Counted from the first letter of the stretch, positions 1 to 6,313 are shown. The stretch is DNA of 9,020 nucleotides from Nitrospira sp. (GCA_015904055.1 JABMDE010000050.1:43022-52041), one strand, 5' to 3'. Numbers and translations: made by a program. The notes: a model not told the origin generated them from the letters alone.

Positions 1-397
1 GGGGATGTTTCGTTCGATCACCTTGGCGGAGGATTTCGAAGAGCAGTTGGGCTTTCAGCGAACACACGAGATCGTCCCGGTCAGGCCGACCGAGCGATTT
101 GCCACGGACACCCCGGCCATCTTCATCGTGTTCTCGCTCCATCAGCACTATCAGAGCTTCAAGGTCTTCGGCCTCTGCCTGCCGGAGTCAGTATCTGGCA
201 TCGCAACGGGCACACTCATCAGCGAGGACGTCATGCATGTGGCGCTGGAAGACGATAGCGGATATCTCAAGCTGTCGCCTCCTCGCGGAGGGTGGGTCCC
301 CGGCCGTTATAAAGTAGAAATTCACGTCGGTGAGGAAGTGAACGAGATGAGCCTGATGGGCACGATGCGCTTCACGGTTACGACGCCGAAACGCTAG
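1..397 (+). CDS. Secreted protein of unknown function, copy A (5' end missing)
   Basis: C-terminal 131 codons or so of the gene seen complete at 4872-5435; the window starts inside it, so the ATG at base 5 is an internal Met and not the start. I do not recognise the family. The part seen ends in a beta-rich segment with the pattern GGWVPGRYKVEI followed by MGTMRFTVT, which looks like the last strands of a beta-sandwich domain. Over the shared region it differs from copy B at about 11 of 130 residues (about 92% identity), with no stop or frameshift, so it is probably functional. It lies directly upstream of the glycosyltransferase 2 promoter. Confidence 0.85.
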   Translation, partial: GMFRSITLAEDFEEQLGFQRTHEIVPVRPTERFATDTPAIFIVFSLHQHYQSFKVFGLCLPESVSGIATGTLISEDVMHVALEDDSGYLKLSPPRGGWVPGRYKVEIHVGEEVNEMSLMGTMRFTVTTPKR

Positions 398-445
398 CCC
401 ACCGATTGCTTCACAGGAATGGACCGCAACGCTCACGTACCTTGT

Positions 446-474
446 TTGACCCTCTGCCGACCATCCGTTAGAAT
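446..474 (+). promoter_or_regulatory. Sigma-70-type promoter of the glycosylation genes, copy A
   Basis: TTGACC at 446-451 and TAGAAT at 469-474 with a 17-base spacer, a close match to the sigma-70 consensus. In copy B both hexamers are unchanged while the spacer has two substitutions and the flanks several more, which supports a real element. The predicted transcript start is near 480-482, giving a leader of about 44 bases before the ATG at 525. Confidence 0.72.
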
Positions 475-480
475 GCGCGC

Positions 481-528
481 ATGAATACCCTTTGTATAGG
501 CTACTGCGGGAGCATTCGCGCATTATGA
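481..528 (+). other. Possible 15-codon leader ORF overlapping the glycosyltransferase start
   Basis: ATG at 481 opens a 15-residue frame (MNTLCIGYCGSIRAL) whose TGA overlaps the glycosyltransferase ATG at 525 as ATGA. The same frame exists in copy B with a GTG start and the same overlap. Four of five internal differences change the amino acid, so there is no sign of selection on the peptide itself. If the promoter call is right the ORF would begin almost at the transcript 5' end. It may be a leader that couples translation, or chance. Confidence 0.25.
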
Positions 529-1265
529 CCCCGCCGTCTAGTTCTACTCCCTGGGCCTCGGTCATCATTCCCATCAAGGACGAACGGGAGAACTTGCCGC
601 CCCTCTTAGCAGGTCTCTTCAAAGTCATGGATTCGCACGAATCGTCGCGGTCACGACCCTACGAAATTCTCTTTGTGGATGATGGCAGCAGTGACGGTAG
701 CAGCCAGGAGCTGGATCGTCTCGCGGCGCAGCACCCCCAGGTCAAAGCGTTTCACTTCGACCGGAATTATGGCAAGACCTGCGCCCTCGATGCGGGATTT
801 CGGCAGTCGTCCGGCGAGATCATCATCCAAATCGACGGCGACCTCCAACAGGACAGCGAAGATATCTTGAAGCTTCTCCCCCTCACGGCCACCCACGATC
901 TCGTGTGCGGCTGGAGACAGCAGCGGCAGGACGGCTTCGTCAAGATGATCTCCTCCCGAATTGCGAACCGCGTGCGAAACCAGTTCACGCACGACGGCGT
1001 ACATGATACGGGGTGCCCGCTCAAAGTATTCCGGCGCCCTGTGCTCGATCGCATCACTCTGTACGAAGGCATGCACCGGTTTTTTCCCGCACTGGCGCTG
1101 ATGCATGGATTCACCGTGACTGAAGTGTCGGTTCGGCATTACCCGCGCATTCACGGTCAGTCGAAATACGGCATGGGCAACCGGCTGTTCAAATCCCTCT
1201 ACGACCTAATCGCTGTGCGCTGGATGCAGCATCGAGTGCTGCGATACAAAATGCGTGGTCAGTGA
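525..1265 (+). CDS. Family 2 glycosyltransferase, DPM1/polyprenyl-phosphate sugar synthase type, copy A
   Basis: A soluble GT-A fold enzyme of 246 residues, expected to transfer a sugar from a nucleotide sugar to a polyprenyl phosphate at the cytoplasmic membrane face. Visible motifs: ASVIIPIKDERENL near the N-terminus, VDDGSSDGS at residues 51-59, the acidic IDGDLQQD at 103-110 (metal/nucleotide-sugar site), then DTGCPLKVFRR and GMHRFFPALALMHGF, and a basic HGQSKYGMGNR segment, all typical of the DPM1-like group. Unlike ArnC or GtrB it has no C-terminal membrane pair. I chose the ATG at 525 over the in-frame TTG at 492: the 11 residues before it hold 4 of the 15 differences between copies, and the TTG would lie about 10 bases from the predicted transcript start. 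A GGAG lies at 509-512, rather far from the ATG. The sugar is not predictable. Confidence 0.92.
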   Translation: MTPPSSSTPWASVIIPIKDERENLPPLLAGLFKVMDSHESSRSRPYEILFVDDGSSDGSSQELDRLAAQHPQVKAFHFDRNYGKTCALDAGFRQSSGEIIIQIDGDLQQDSEDILKLLPLTATHDLVCGWRQQRQDGFVKMISSRIANRVRNQFTHDGVHDTGCPLKVFRRPVLDRITLYEGMHRFFPALALMHGFTVTEVSVRHYPRIHGQSKYGMGNRLFKSLYDLIAVRWMQHRVLRYKMRGQ

Positions 1266-1287
1266 TCTGTGATTAGGTGATGAGTGG
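1261..1287. repeat. Left heptad array beside the four-helix-bundle gene
   Basis: GTGAT recurs at 1262, 1269 and 1277 (spacing 7 and 8 bases), starting at the glycosyltransferase stop codon. GGTGATGAGT at 1276-1285 is the exact reverse complement of ACTCATCACC at 1657-1666, beyond the other end of the neighbouring gene. Copy B keeps only a decayed version around 6299-6318. Confidence 0.6.
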
Positions 1288-1685
1288 GCGGGATACCTAT
1301 TGTCACTCACAAAGACCTCGCTGTCTGGAAAAAAGCTATGGAGTTAGCAACACAAGTGTACTCGCTGACATCGCAATTCCCGAAAGAAGAAATGTATGGT
1401 CTCACATCGCAAATGCGACGGTCCGCCGTCTCTATCCCCAGCAATATCGCGGAAGGCGCGGCGAGACATTCGAGAAAGGAATTCATCCAGTTCCTTCATG
1501 TGGCATCAGGATCGGTCGCTGAACTGGAAACCCAGCTTCTTCTCGCTTCCCGAATCGGATATCTTCCCACGGACATCATCCTGACTCACACAGAAGAAGT
1601 CAGGAAAATGCTCCTCGGGCTTCTCCGCTCCCTGAAACAGAAACCCATCACTCATCACTCATCACCGGTCACGCCGTCTTTATGA
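1284..1685 (+). CDS. Four-helix-bundle protein (23S rRNA intervening-sequence protein family), copy A
   Basis: A 133-residue protein of the widespread four-helix-bundle family first described from 23S rRNA intervening sequences; the biochemical role is not established. The diagnostic blocks are present in order: HKDLAVWKKAMELA (9-22), YGLTSQMRRSAVSIPSNIAEG (38-58, key residues G39, R45, R46, N54, E57, G58), SRKEFIQFLHVASGSVAELETQL, and a final helix. The start is a GTG at 1284 with AGGTGA at 1275-1280 close upstream. The last residues (ITHHSSPVTPSL) are encoded by a heptad repeat array and look like read-through of non-genic repeat. Its TGA overlaps the next gene's ATG at 1682. It interrupts an otherwise functional glycosylation operon and is pseudogenised in copy B, so it is probably an inserted passenger. 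Confidence 0.88.
   Translation: MGGIPIVTHKDLAVWKKAMELATQVYSLTSQFPKEEMYGLTSQMRRSAVSIPSNIAEGAARHSRKEFIQFLHVASGSVAELETQLLLASRIGYLPTDIILTHTEEVRKMLLGLLRSLKQKPITHHSSPVTPSL
1646..1666. repeat. Right heptad array beside the four-helix-bundle gene
   Basis: Three adjacent 7-base units, CATCACT at 1646-1652, CATCACT at 1653-1659 and CATCACC at 1660-1666. They are inverted relative to the GTGAT array at 1261-1287, so the two arrays bracket the gene. They are translated as part of its C-terminal tail. Copy B has the same array with small changes at 6412-6432. Confidence 0.75.
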
Positions 1686-1981
1686 GCCTCGAAACGATTT
1701 GGATTGCCATCGGATTCCTCGGCCAAGGCCTCTTTTTCGGCCGCTGGGTGGTCCAATGGATTGCCTCTGAAAAGAAGTCTGCGAGCGAGGTCCCCGTGTC
1801 GTTTTGGTATATGAGTCTGATCGGCGGACTCATTACGCTGGCCTATGCCATCTATCGTAAAGATCCGGTCTTCATCGCCGGACAAAGTGTCGGCTCAGTC
1901 GTGTACGTACGCAACCTGATGCTCATCCGCCGCGCAGACCACTCCAAGGGTCAGGCCGACCCGCCGGCCCAACAAACATGA
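1682..1981 (+). CDS. LAB_N domain membrane protein (lipid A biosynthesis N-terminal domain), copy A
   Basis: A 99-residue inner-membrane protein made of the LAB_N domain alone. The domain is known from the N-terminus of some lipid-A-disaccharide synthases and as a stand-alone partner of ArnT-like enzymes. Three membrane segments are visible, about residues 6-26, 41-57 and 62-82. Family residues present: FFGRWVVQW (18-26), SEKKSASEVPVSFWYMSLIGG (29-49), and the KDPVFIAGQ and YVRNL blocks. The ATG overlaps the upstream TGA, suggesting coupling. Copy B differs at only 3 of 99 residues, the strongest conservation among the shared proteins. Its exact role (sugar-lipid transport or presentation) is inferred from context only. 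Confidence 0.9.
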   Translation: MSLETIWIAIGFLGQGLFFGRWVVQWIASEKKSASEVPVSFWYMSLIGGLITLAYAIYRKDPVFIAGQSVGSVVYVRNLMLIRRADHSKGQADPPAQQT

Positions 1982-2041
1982 TCGCTCGACCAAGCACCCG
2001 TTTCCACATGCCCCATCGCGTCTGTCACCGAAGGTCCTCCC

Positions 2042-3808
2042 GTGCGTGACGACCGCCAGCCCATCCAGTTGACGACGGTCGCGATTCTCCTCGCCCTCTC
2101 GAGCCTGCTTTTCTTTCTAGGCCTTGGCGATATGGGCCTCACCGACCGCGATGAAGGGCGGAATGCTGAAGCCGGCCGTGAGATGTTCGCGTCCGGAGAC
2201 CTCGTCACGCCCACATTTAATGGAGAGCTGCGCGTCGCCAAGCCGGTCTTTGTGTACTGGCTGATGACCATCTCGTATCATGTGTTTGGTGTGAACGAGT
2301 TCGCAGCGCGCACTCCATCCGCCCTGCTCGGCGTGGCGCTGATCCTCATGCACTATCTGTTTCTCACCCGGCTGCGTGGCCCGACCGCCGGCCTTGTCGG
2401 CGCGCTCATGCTGCTGTTGAATATCGAGATGCTCGCACTGGGGCGCATGGCCATCACCGACAGCGCCCTGATTTTCTTCACCACACTGTCACTCTATGGA
2501 TTCTGGCTGGGCCTGCATGAGCCGGGCACCGGACGACATTGGGTCTGGGGTTTCTACGTCGGCATGGCCCTCGCCACCCTGACAAAAGGGCCGGTCGGAT
2601 TTCTGGTACCGCTGCTGACCGCCGGACTCTATCTGACGGTGGCACGGCGCTGGACGATCTTCTGGCAGCGTGGCTTTCCCATTGCCGGGACTGTGGTGGT
2701 CATGCTGCTTGCCGGTCCATGGTATGCCGCCATGTTCCTCATCCACGGCGATGCATACAGCTCGCAGGCAAAAGTCCACACCGTGGGGCGATTCCTCGCT
2801 CCGATGGAGGGCCACGGAGTCGGATTCTGGTTTTATATTCCTGTGTTGCTGCTGGGGTTTTTCCCCTGGAGCCTGATGCTCCCCGCTGCGTTCTCTCAAA
2901 CCTACAACAGTTGGAAGGCGCAGCGTGCTCTCGCACGCGCTGGCGCAGTGCCGGCGGACTCGCACGACGACTCAGGATCAGGTAAGGAGTTGGAATGGTT
3001 TGCGGCACTGTGGTTGGTCGGCACCTTCATATTTTTCACCGTGTCATCGACCAGACTGCCGCACTATATCGGGCCGCTGTTTCCAGCCGCGTCGGTGTTG
3101 GCAGCGTTGTATTGGGCACGGGCGCTGAAGGACCCTTCGACCGCAGGCATTCGCGGCTCGATCCATGCCATAACTGGTGTCGGCTATCTCTTGGCCATAG
3201 GATGTGCCTCTTTGCCATGGCTCTATGGCAAGTTCGCGGGAAAACTCGTCAAAGAGTTTCCCGCAGCCGTCCTATTCGATCTGGGTATCGGCCCCTATCT
3301 GGCCGCCGCGGTGCTCTTGATTGGGATGGGATTGGTTAGCTATTTCGGGCTCAATGAGGCAAAACGTGACGCAGCCTTCGGCGTGGCGGGCGGCGTGGTG
3401 GCGACGGTGTTTCTCCTCGCCGTCCTCACCGTCATTCCCGGACTCAATCGATATGCGATCGCGCCTCCGCAAGAATTGGCCTACGCAGCGGGATTGAATC
3501 TCGGCCCGGAGGATCAATTGATCGCATTCGGCACGCTACGACCGTCCATGGCCTTCTATTCGAGACGGAAGGTACTGTTCATACCGCCCAATGAATCCAA
3601 GCGGCTGCAGGCTGCATTGTCATATCCAGGCCGCACGATGATTCTCCTCCCGGAAGCGATGCAGGAGGCCTTACCGAAAGAGGCGGCCACTTATCAACCG
3701 ATCCTCAAGCGATACGGCTACGTGCTTCTCGCCTCTCAACCGATGGTGACCATACCTGAGACTGTATCCCCGGCGCAGCCACCGCTTCCCAAGCCTCCCG
3801 GCCACTAG
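2042..3808 (+). CDS. ArnT-like family 39 glycosyltransferase, intact copy A
   Basis: A 588-residue polytopic GT-C enzyme of the ArnT/PMT group, which transfers a sugar from a polyprenyl-phosphate donor to lipid A or another acceptor on the periplasmic side. After the first membrane helix (about 12-28) comes the acidic first-loop signature D35-R-D37-E38-G-R40, followed by EAGREMFASGDLVTPTFNGE and K67-P68...Y72-W73, the ArnT-like donor/acceptor loop. Many hydrophobic helices follow, with a hydrophilic loop near 284-320, then a soluble C-terminal domain from about 470 and a proline-rich tail. The start is a GTG with AAGG at 2031-2034, seven bases upstream; no other start exists back to the in-frame stop at 1979. 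Length is close to the usual 550-600. Substrate is not predictable. Confidence 0.92.
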   Translation: MRDDRQPIQLTTVAILLALSSLLFFLGLGDMGLTDRDEGRNAEAGREMFASGDLVTPTFNGELRVAKPVFVYWLMTISYHVFGVNEFAARTPSALLGVALILMHYLFLTRLRGPTAGLVGALMLLLNIEMLALGRMAITDSALIFFTTLSLYGFWLGLHEPGTGRHWVWGFYVGMALATLTKGPVGFLVPLLTAGLYLTVARRWTIFWQRGFPIAGTVVVMLLAGPWYAAMFLIHGDAYSSQAKVHTVGRFLAPMEGHGVGFWFYIPVLLLGFFPWSLMLPAAFSQTYNSWKAQRALARAGAVPADSHDDSGSGKELEWFAALWLVGTFIFFTVSSTRLPHYIGPLFPAASVLAALYWARALKDPSTAGIRGSIHAITGVGYLLAIGCASLPWLYGKFAGKLVKEFPAAVLFDLGIGPYLAAAVLLIGMGLVSYFGLNEAKRDAAFGVAGGVVATVFLLAVLTVIPGLNRYAIAPPQELAYAAGLNLGPEDQLIAFGTLRPSMAFYSRRKVLFIPPNESKRLQAALSYPGRTMILLPEAMQEALPKEAATYQPILKRYGYVLLASQPMVTIPETVSPAQPPLPKPPGH

Positions 3809-3906
3809 CCTACATACTCAGTGATTTGCAGCGCCGTTCTTCGTCGTTCGTACAGCGTGCCGCCCGCTTCGCCGGCGATGTGGGATTCACGAGCAACGAA
3901 TGATTG

Positions 3907-4082
3907 TCAGAATGGCAAGACGTCCCGCCCACTATAGAGGATCAACAACGCAAGAAGGACCGAACCGAGCAGAGCAGTTTCCCTCATCACCAACCAGGTG
4001 CGGGTATGGTGCGGTTCCTCTTCCGTTGCCACCGTCATGTTGAACGCAATCGCCACGCACGCAAATCCCACTGCTGCCACCA
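3907..4082 (-). pseudogene. 3' fragment of small membrane protein gene, copy A
   Basis: The last 58 codons or so of the gene seen at 8650-9020, cut at the duplication junction. The reading frame is intact from the GTG at 4080 to the stop (3907-3909) and ends in the same VLPF as copy B. It includes the end of one membrane helix, the VAIAFNMTVATE block, and a final helix. Immediately upstream of the junction the frame runs into a stop (4093-4095), and the only nearby start codon is that internal GTG, with no evident ribosome binding site. The methyltransferase promoter would transcribe it. Probably not functional. Confidence 0.85.
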
Positions 4083-4083
4083 G
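4082..4083. other. Duplication junction (novel joint)
   Basis: To the left, bases match the small membrane gene of copy B up to 8825; to the right they do not and encode methyltransferase on the minus strand. The shared stretch ends in GCCACCA (4076-4082, matching 8819-8825). Whether this was microhomology with the ancestral methyltransferase gene needs the upstream copy, which is outside the window. Confidence 0.88.
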
Positions 4084-4460
4084 TGCAGGGATTCACTGAG
4101 ATTGGGACGGATATATTCTTCTTCGATCTCGCCGGCGCTCTTGGCCATCAGCTTAGTCGGCAGTTCGTTCCACAGTTCGTTACAGATGATGCGATCGACG
4201 GTTCCATCCACCACGCCGGCTAAGTGCTCGATTGAGCCACAATGGCTCTCTACACGATCGCGGTGCGCCGCAAGATCGGGGTGAGCCAGGGCTCCGTCCA
4301 ACACCAGCTGTTCCCAATCGACCAACAGATAGCGAACACGAGGATAGACGGTGCCTTTCTGGTCGAGCACCTTGAGGTGGCTGAGAAAGCAGGCGGCAAG
4401 ATTGCCGTTGCCTGGACCGAGTTCCAGAATAGTGAGGGGTGAGCGGCGATGAGACTCCTG

Positions 4461-4527
4461 GCTAGAGGCAAGAGGTCCGAGGCTAGAGGTGGATTCCCCC
4501 CTTGCCTCTTGCCCCTTGCCTCTTGCC
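4461..4527. repeat. Inverted heptad arrays inside the methyltransferase gene
   Basis: Left arm, 4461-4488: four 7-base units of the form GNNNGAG (first and fourth are GCTAGAG, second GCAAGAG). Right arm, 4500-4527: four units alternating CCTTGCC and TCTTGCC, that is, two perfect copies of CCTTGCCTCTTGCC. GGCAAGAGG at 4467-4475 is complementary to CCTCTTGCC in each right-arm copy, so a hairpin is possible, with an 11-base spacer. The array stays in frame and encodes the low-complexity peptide at residues 68-93 of the methyltransferase. Next to it, ACGAGCG (4533-4539) and CGCTCGT (4546-4552) form a second small inverted repeat. Confidence 0.8.
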
Positions 4528-4835
4528 TTATCACGAGCGATTACTCGCTCGTAATAATCAGCCGCCAAGGCGTGCGCGAGACGATAGTCGGCAGAGGCAA
4601 AGGTCTGATAGTAGGAGCGCAGCTTGTCCCCACGCAGCCCGTAGAACAGTCGATTGAGATGGACCTGCCATTGATCAAACGGTTTGTAGTCTCCAATCAG
4701 CTGGGGAAGGTCGTCAGTACGTTGCAACATGTTTCACGATCATCCATGTGTAGGTTTGAAGAATTGGCCGTACGGCGTGGGAAATCCTAACAGATGGCTG
4801 GAAAATGCCGCAATGGCAGATTGCTCGGCTCTTTC

Positions 4836-4865
4836 TTGACAGAGTCTGGGTATCCGGTGTAGCAG
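4836..4865 (+). promoter_or_regulatory. Possible promoter of the secreted protein gene, copy B
   Basis: TTGACA at 4836-4841 is a perfect -35 hexamer. The -10 is poor: TAGCAG at 4860-4865 with an 18-base spacer is the best candidate. If correct, transcription would begin close to the ATG at 4872, which has no visible ribosome binding site, implying a leaderless or nearly leaderless message. The rest of 4731-4835, between the divergent genes, shows nothing else I can name. Confidence 0.35.
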
Positions 4866-4871
4866 ACAACC

Positions 4872-5435
4872 ATGCCAGCAGCCTCTCGGTTTGTCGGTGC
4901 TATAGCGGTGGTGATGGTTTTATCGGTCCAGCCGGTCGGTTGGGCTGAAGAGCCGCCCCTGACGGAGAATGTCCCGATCTCCGAATTTCAAAACCGAACC
5001 GAAGACACGACCCCATACGATTTCGATGCCCCACCGAAGGGGATGTTTCGTGCGATCACCACAGCGGAAGACTTCGAGGAGCAATTGGGCTTCCAGCGTA
5101 CGCACGAGATCGTGCCGGTCAGACCGACCGAACAGTTTGCCACGAACACCCCGGCCATCTTCATCGTGTTCTCACTCCATCAGCACTATCAGAGCTTCAA
5201 GGTCTTCGGCCGCTGCCTGCCGGAGTTAGTATCCGGCGTCGCAACGGGCACACTCATCAGTGAAGACGTCATGCATGTGGCGTTGGAAGATGACAGTGGA
5301 TATCTCAAGCTCTCGCCTCCTCGCGGAGGGTGGCTCCCCGGGCGTTATAAAGTAGAAATTCACACCGGTGAGGAAGTGAACGAGATGAGCCTGATGGGCA
5401 CGATGCGCTTCACAGTTACTACGTCGAAACAATAG
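4872..5435 (+). CDS. Secreted protein of unknown function, copy B (complete)
   Basis: A 187-residue protein with a signal peptide: a single Arg in the n-region, a hydrophobic core at about 7-19, and a likely cleavage after GWA at 25. The mature part starts with an acidic, Pro-rich stretch, then a folded domain beginning near GMFRAITTAEDFEEQLGF and ending in beta strands GRYKVEIHTGEE and GTMRFTVTT. I do not recognise the family; periplasmic or cell-surface location is likely. The ATG at 4872 is the only start that preserves the signal peptide, since an in-frame TAG lies at 4860-4862. It sits just upstream of the glycosylation genes in both copies, so a link to the surface glycolipid is possible but unproven. 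Confidence 0.85.
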   Translation: MPAASRFVGAIAVVMVLSVQPVGWAEEPPLTENVPISEFQNRTEDTTPYDFDAPPKGMFRAITTAEDFEEQLGFQRTHEIVPVRPTEQFATNTPAIFIVFSLHQHYQSFKVFGRCLPELVSGVATGTLISEDVMHVALEDDSGYLKLSPPRGGWLPGRYKVEIHTGEEVNEMSLMGTMRFTVTTSKQ

Positions 5436-5483
5436 CCCGCCGATTGTTTCACAACGATGGACCGCAACACTCTTGTACCTTGT

Positions 5484-5512
5484 TTGACCCTCTACCAACC
5501 ATCCGTTAGAAT
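5484..5512 (+). promoter_or_regulatory. Sigma-70-type promoter of the glycosylation genes, copy B
   Basis: TTGACC at 5484-5489 and TAGAAT at 5507-5512, spacer 17 bases; hexamers identical to copy A although surrounding bases have diverged. Confidence 0.72.
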
Positions 5513-5518
5513 GCGCGC

Positions 5519-5566
5519 GTGAATATCCTTTGTATGGGCCACTGCCGGAGCATTCGCGCACTATGA
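5519..5566 (+). other. Possible leader ORF, copy B
   Basis: GTG-started 15-codon frame, MNILCMGHCRSIRAL, ending in a TGA that overlaps the glycosyltransferase ATG at 5563. It is the counterpart of 481-528; the start codon changed from ATG to GTG and four residues changed. Length and overlap are kept, the peptide is not well kept. Confidence 0.2.
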
Positions 5567-6303
5567 CACCGCCGTCCAGTTCTACTCCCTGGGCCTCAGT
5601 CATCATTCCCATCAAGGATGAACGGGAGAACCTGTCGCCTCTTGTGGCGGGTCTCTTCAAGGTCATGGATTCGCACGAATCGTCGCGGTCACGCTCCTAC
5701 GAAATTCTCTTTGTGGATGACGGTAGCAGCGACGGCAGCAGCCAGGAACTGGATCGTCTCGCGTCGCAGCATCCCCAGGTTAAGGTGTTTCACTTCGACC
5801 GGAATTACGGCAAGACCTGCGCCCTCGATGCGGGATTTCGGCAGTCGTCCGGCGAGATCATTATCCAAATCGACGGCGACCTCCAACAGGACAGCGAAGA
5901 TATTTTGAAACTGCTCCCCCTCACGTCCAGCTACGACCTCGTGTGTGGATGGAGACAGCAACGGCAGGATGGCTTCGTAAAGATGATCTCCTCCCGAATT
6001 GCGAACCGCGTGCGAAACCGGTTCACTCACGACGGCGTGCATGATACGGGATGCCCGCTCAAAGTATTCCGGCGCCCTGTGCTGGAACGCGTCACGCTGT
6101 ACGAAGGCATGCACCGGTTCTTTCCCGCACTGGCGCTCATGCATGGATTCACCGTAACTGAAGTGTCCGTTCGGCATTACCCGCGTATTCACGGTCAGTC
6201 GAAATACGGCATGGGCAACCGGCTGTTTAAATCCCTCTACGACTTGATCGCTGTGCGCTGGATGCAGCATCGGGTACTGCGGTATAAAATGCGTGGTCAG
6301 TGA
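5563..6303 (+). CDS. Family 2 glycosyltransferase, DPM1/polyprenyl-phosphate sugar synthase type, copy B
   Basis: Same length (246 residues) and same motifs as the copy A enzyme: VDDGSSDGS at 51-59, IDGDLQQD at 103-110, DTGCPLKVFRR and the HGQSKYGMGNR block are all unchanged. It differs at 11 of 246 residues, all outside these motifs and several conservative (for example D-to-E, I-to-V and L-to-V). Many more changes are synonymous, which points to selection for function after the duplication. The gene is therefore likely active even though the family 39 enzyme downstream in this copy is broken; its product could feed the intact family 39 enzyme of copy A. No membrane segment is present. Confidence 0.91.
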   Translation: MTPPSSSTPWASVIIPIKDERENLSPLVAGLFKVMDSHESSRSRSYEILFVDDGSSDGSSQELDRLASQHPQVKVFHFDRNYGKTCALDAGFRQSSGEIIIQIDGDLQQDSEDILKLLPLTSSYDLVCGWRQQRQDGFVKMISSRIANRVRNRFTHDGVHDTGCPLKVFRRPVLERVTLYEGMHRFFPALALMHGFTVTEVSVRHYPRIHGQSKYGMGNRLFKSLYDLIAVRWMQHRVLRYKMRGQ

Positions 6304-6313
6304 ACTGTGCCGC

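Larger units (their letters stand above)
1..4082. repeat. Tandem duplication, copy A (left part outside window)
   Basis: Direct repeat that aligns with 5039-8825. The offset between copies is 5038 bases up to the end of the first glycosyltransferase gene, 5030 just after it, 4766 across LAB_N, 4756 after the middle of the family 39 gene, and 4743 at the right end. The steps correspond to deletions of 8, 264, 10 and 13 bases in copy B relative to A. Similarity stops abruptly after base 4082 (homologue 8825), which marks the junction. No transposase or long terminal repeats are seen at the boundary. Confidence 0.96.
4035..4730 (-). pseudogene. MidA-like SAM-dependent methyltransferase, 3'-truncated chimera
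   Basis: A 231-residue frame. Residues 1-216 come from a class I SAM-dependent methyltransferase resembling the MidA/COG1565 family, with SAM motif I ILELGPGNGNLA at 101-112, an acidic end of strand 2 (LLVDWEQLVL), and an IICNELWNELP block where the family usually has NEllDAlP. The final 15 residues are out-of-frame sequence from the small membrane gene, so the C-terminal half of the usual enzyme (normally about 350-400 residues in all) is gone. Residues 68-93 are low-complexity and derive from a heptad repeat array. The gene is divergent from the secreted protein gene, 141 bases apart. The intact parent is expected left of the window. Loss of the C-terminal part makes activity unlikely. Confidence 0.82.

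Noticed and set aside
492..524. TTG start at 492 (and 5530) for the family 2 glycosyltransferase
   Set aside because: The extra 11 codons diverge far more than the rest of the protein and lie almost at the predicted transcript start; the ATG at 525/5563 fits better.
188..628. Antisense frames conserved in both copies (188-628 and 5226-5666; 651-1154 and 5689-6336)
   Set aside because: They lie opposite confident genes and are open because of the GC-rich codon pattern; conservation follows from the sense genes.
1978..2049. 23-codon frame between LAB_N and the family 39 gene, also present at 6744-6815
   Set aside because: About six of eight codon differences between the copies change the residue, and it has no ribosome binding site; it looks like chance.
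3904..4284. Plus-strand frame of 126 residues across the junction
   Set aside because: It is antisense to the membrane-protein fragment and the methyltransferase, is composed of unrelated sequence on each side of the joint, and shows no protein-like features.
4461..4527. CRISPR-like repeats
   Set aside because: Units are 7 bases and contiguous, with no spacers and no cas genes.
4083..5038. Insertion sequence or integron at the duplication junction
   Set aside because: No transposase, integrase or terminal inverted repeats; the region is explained as methyltransferase plus the start of the secreted protein gene.
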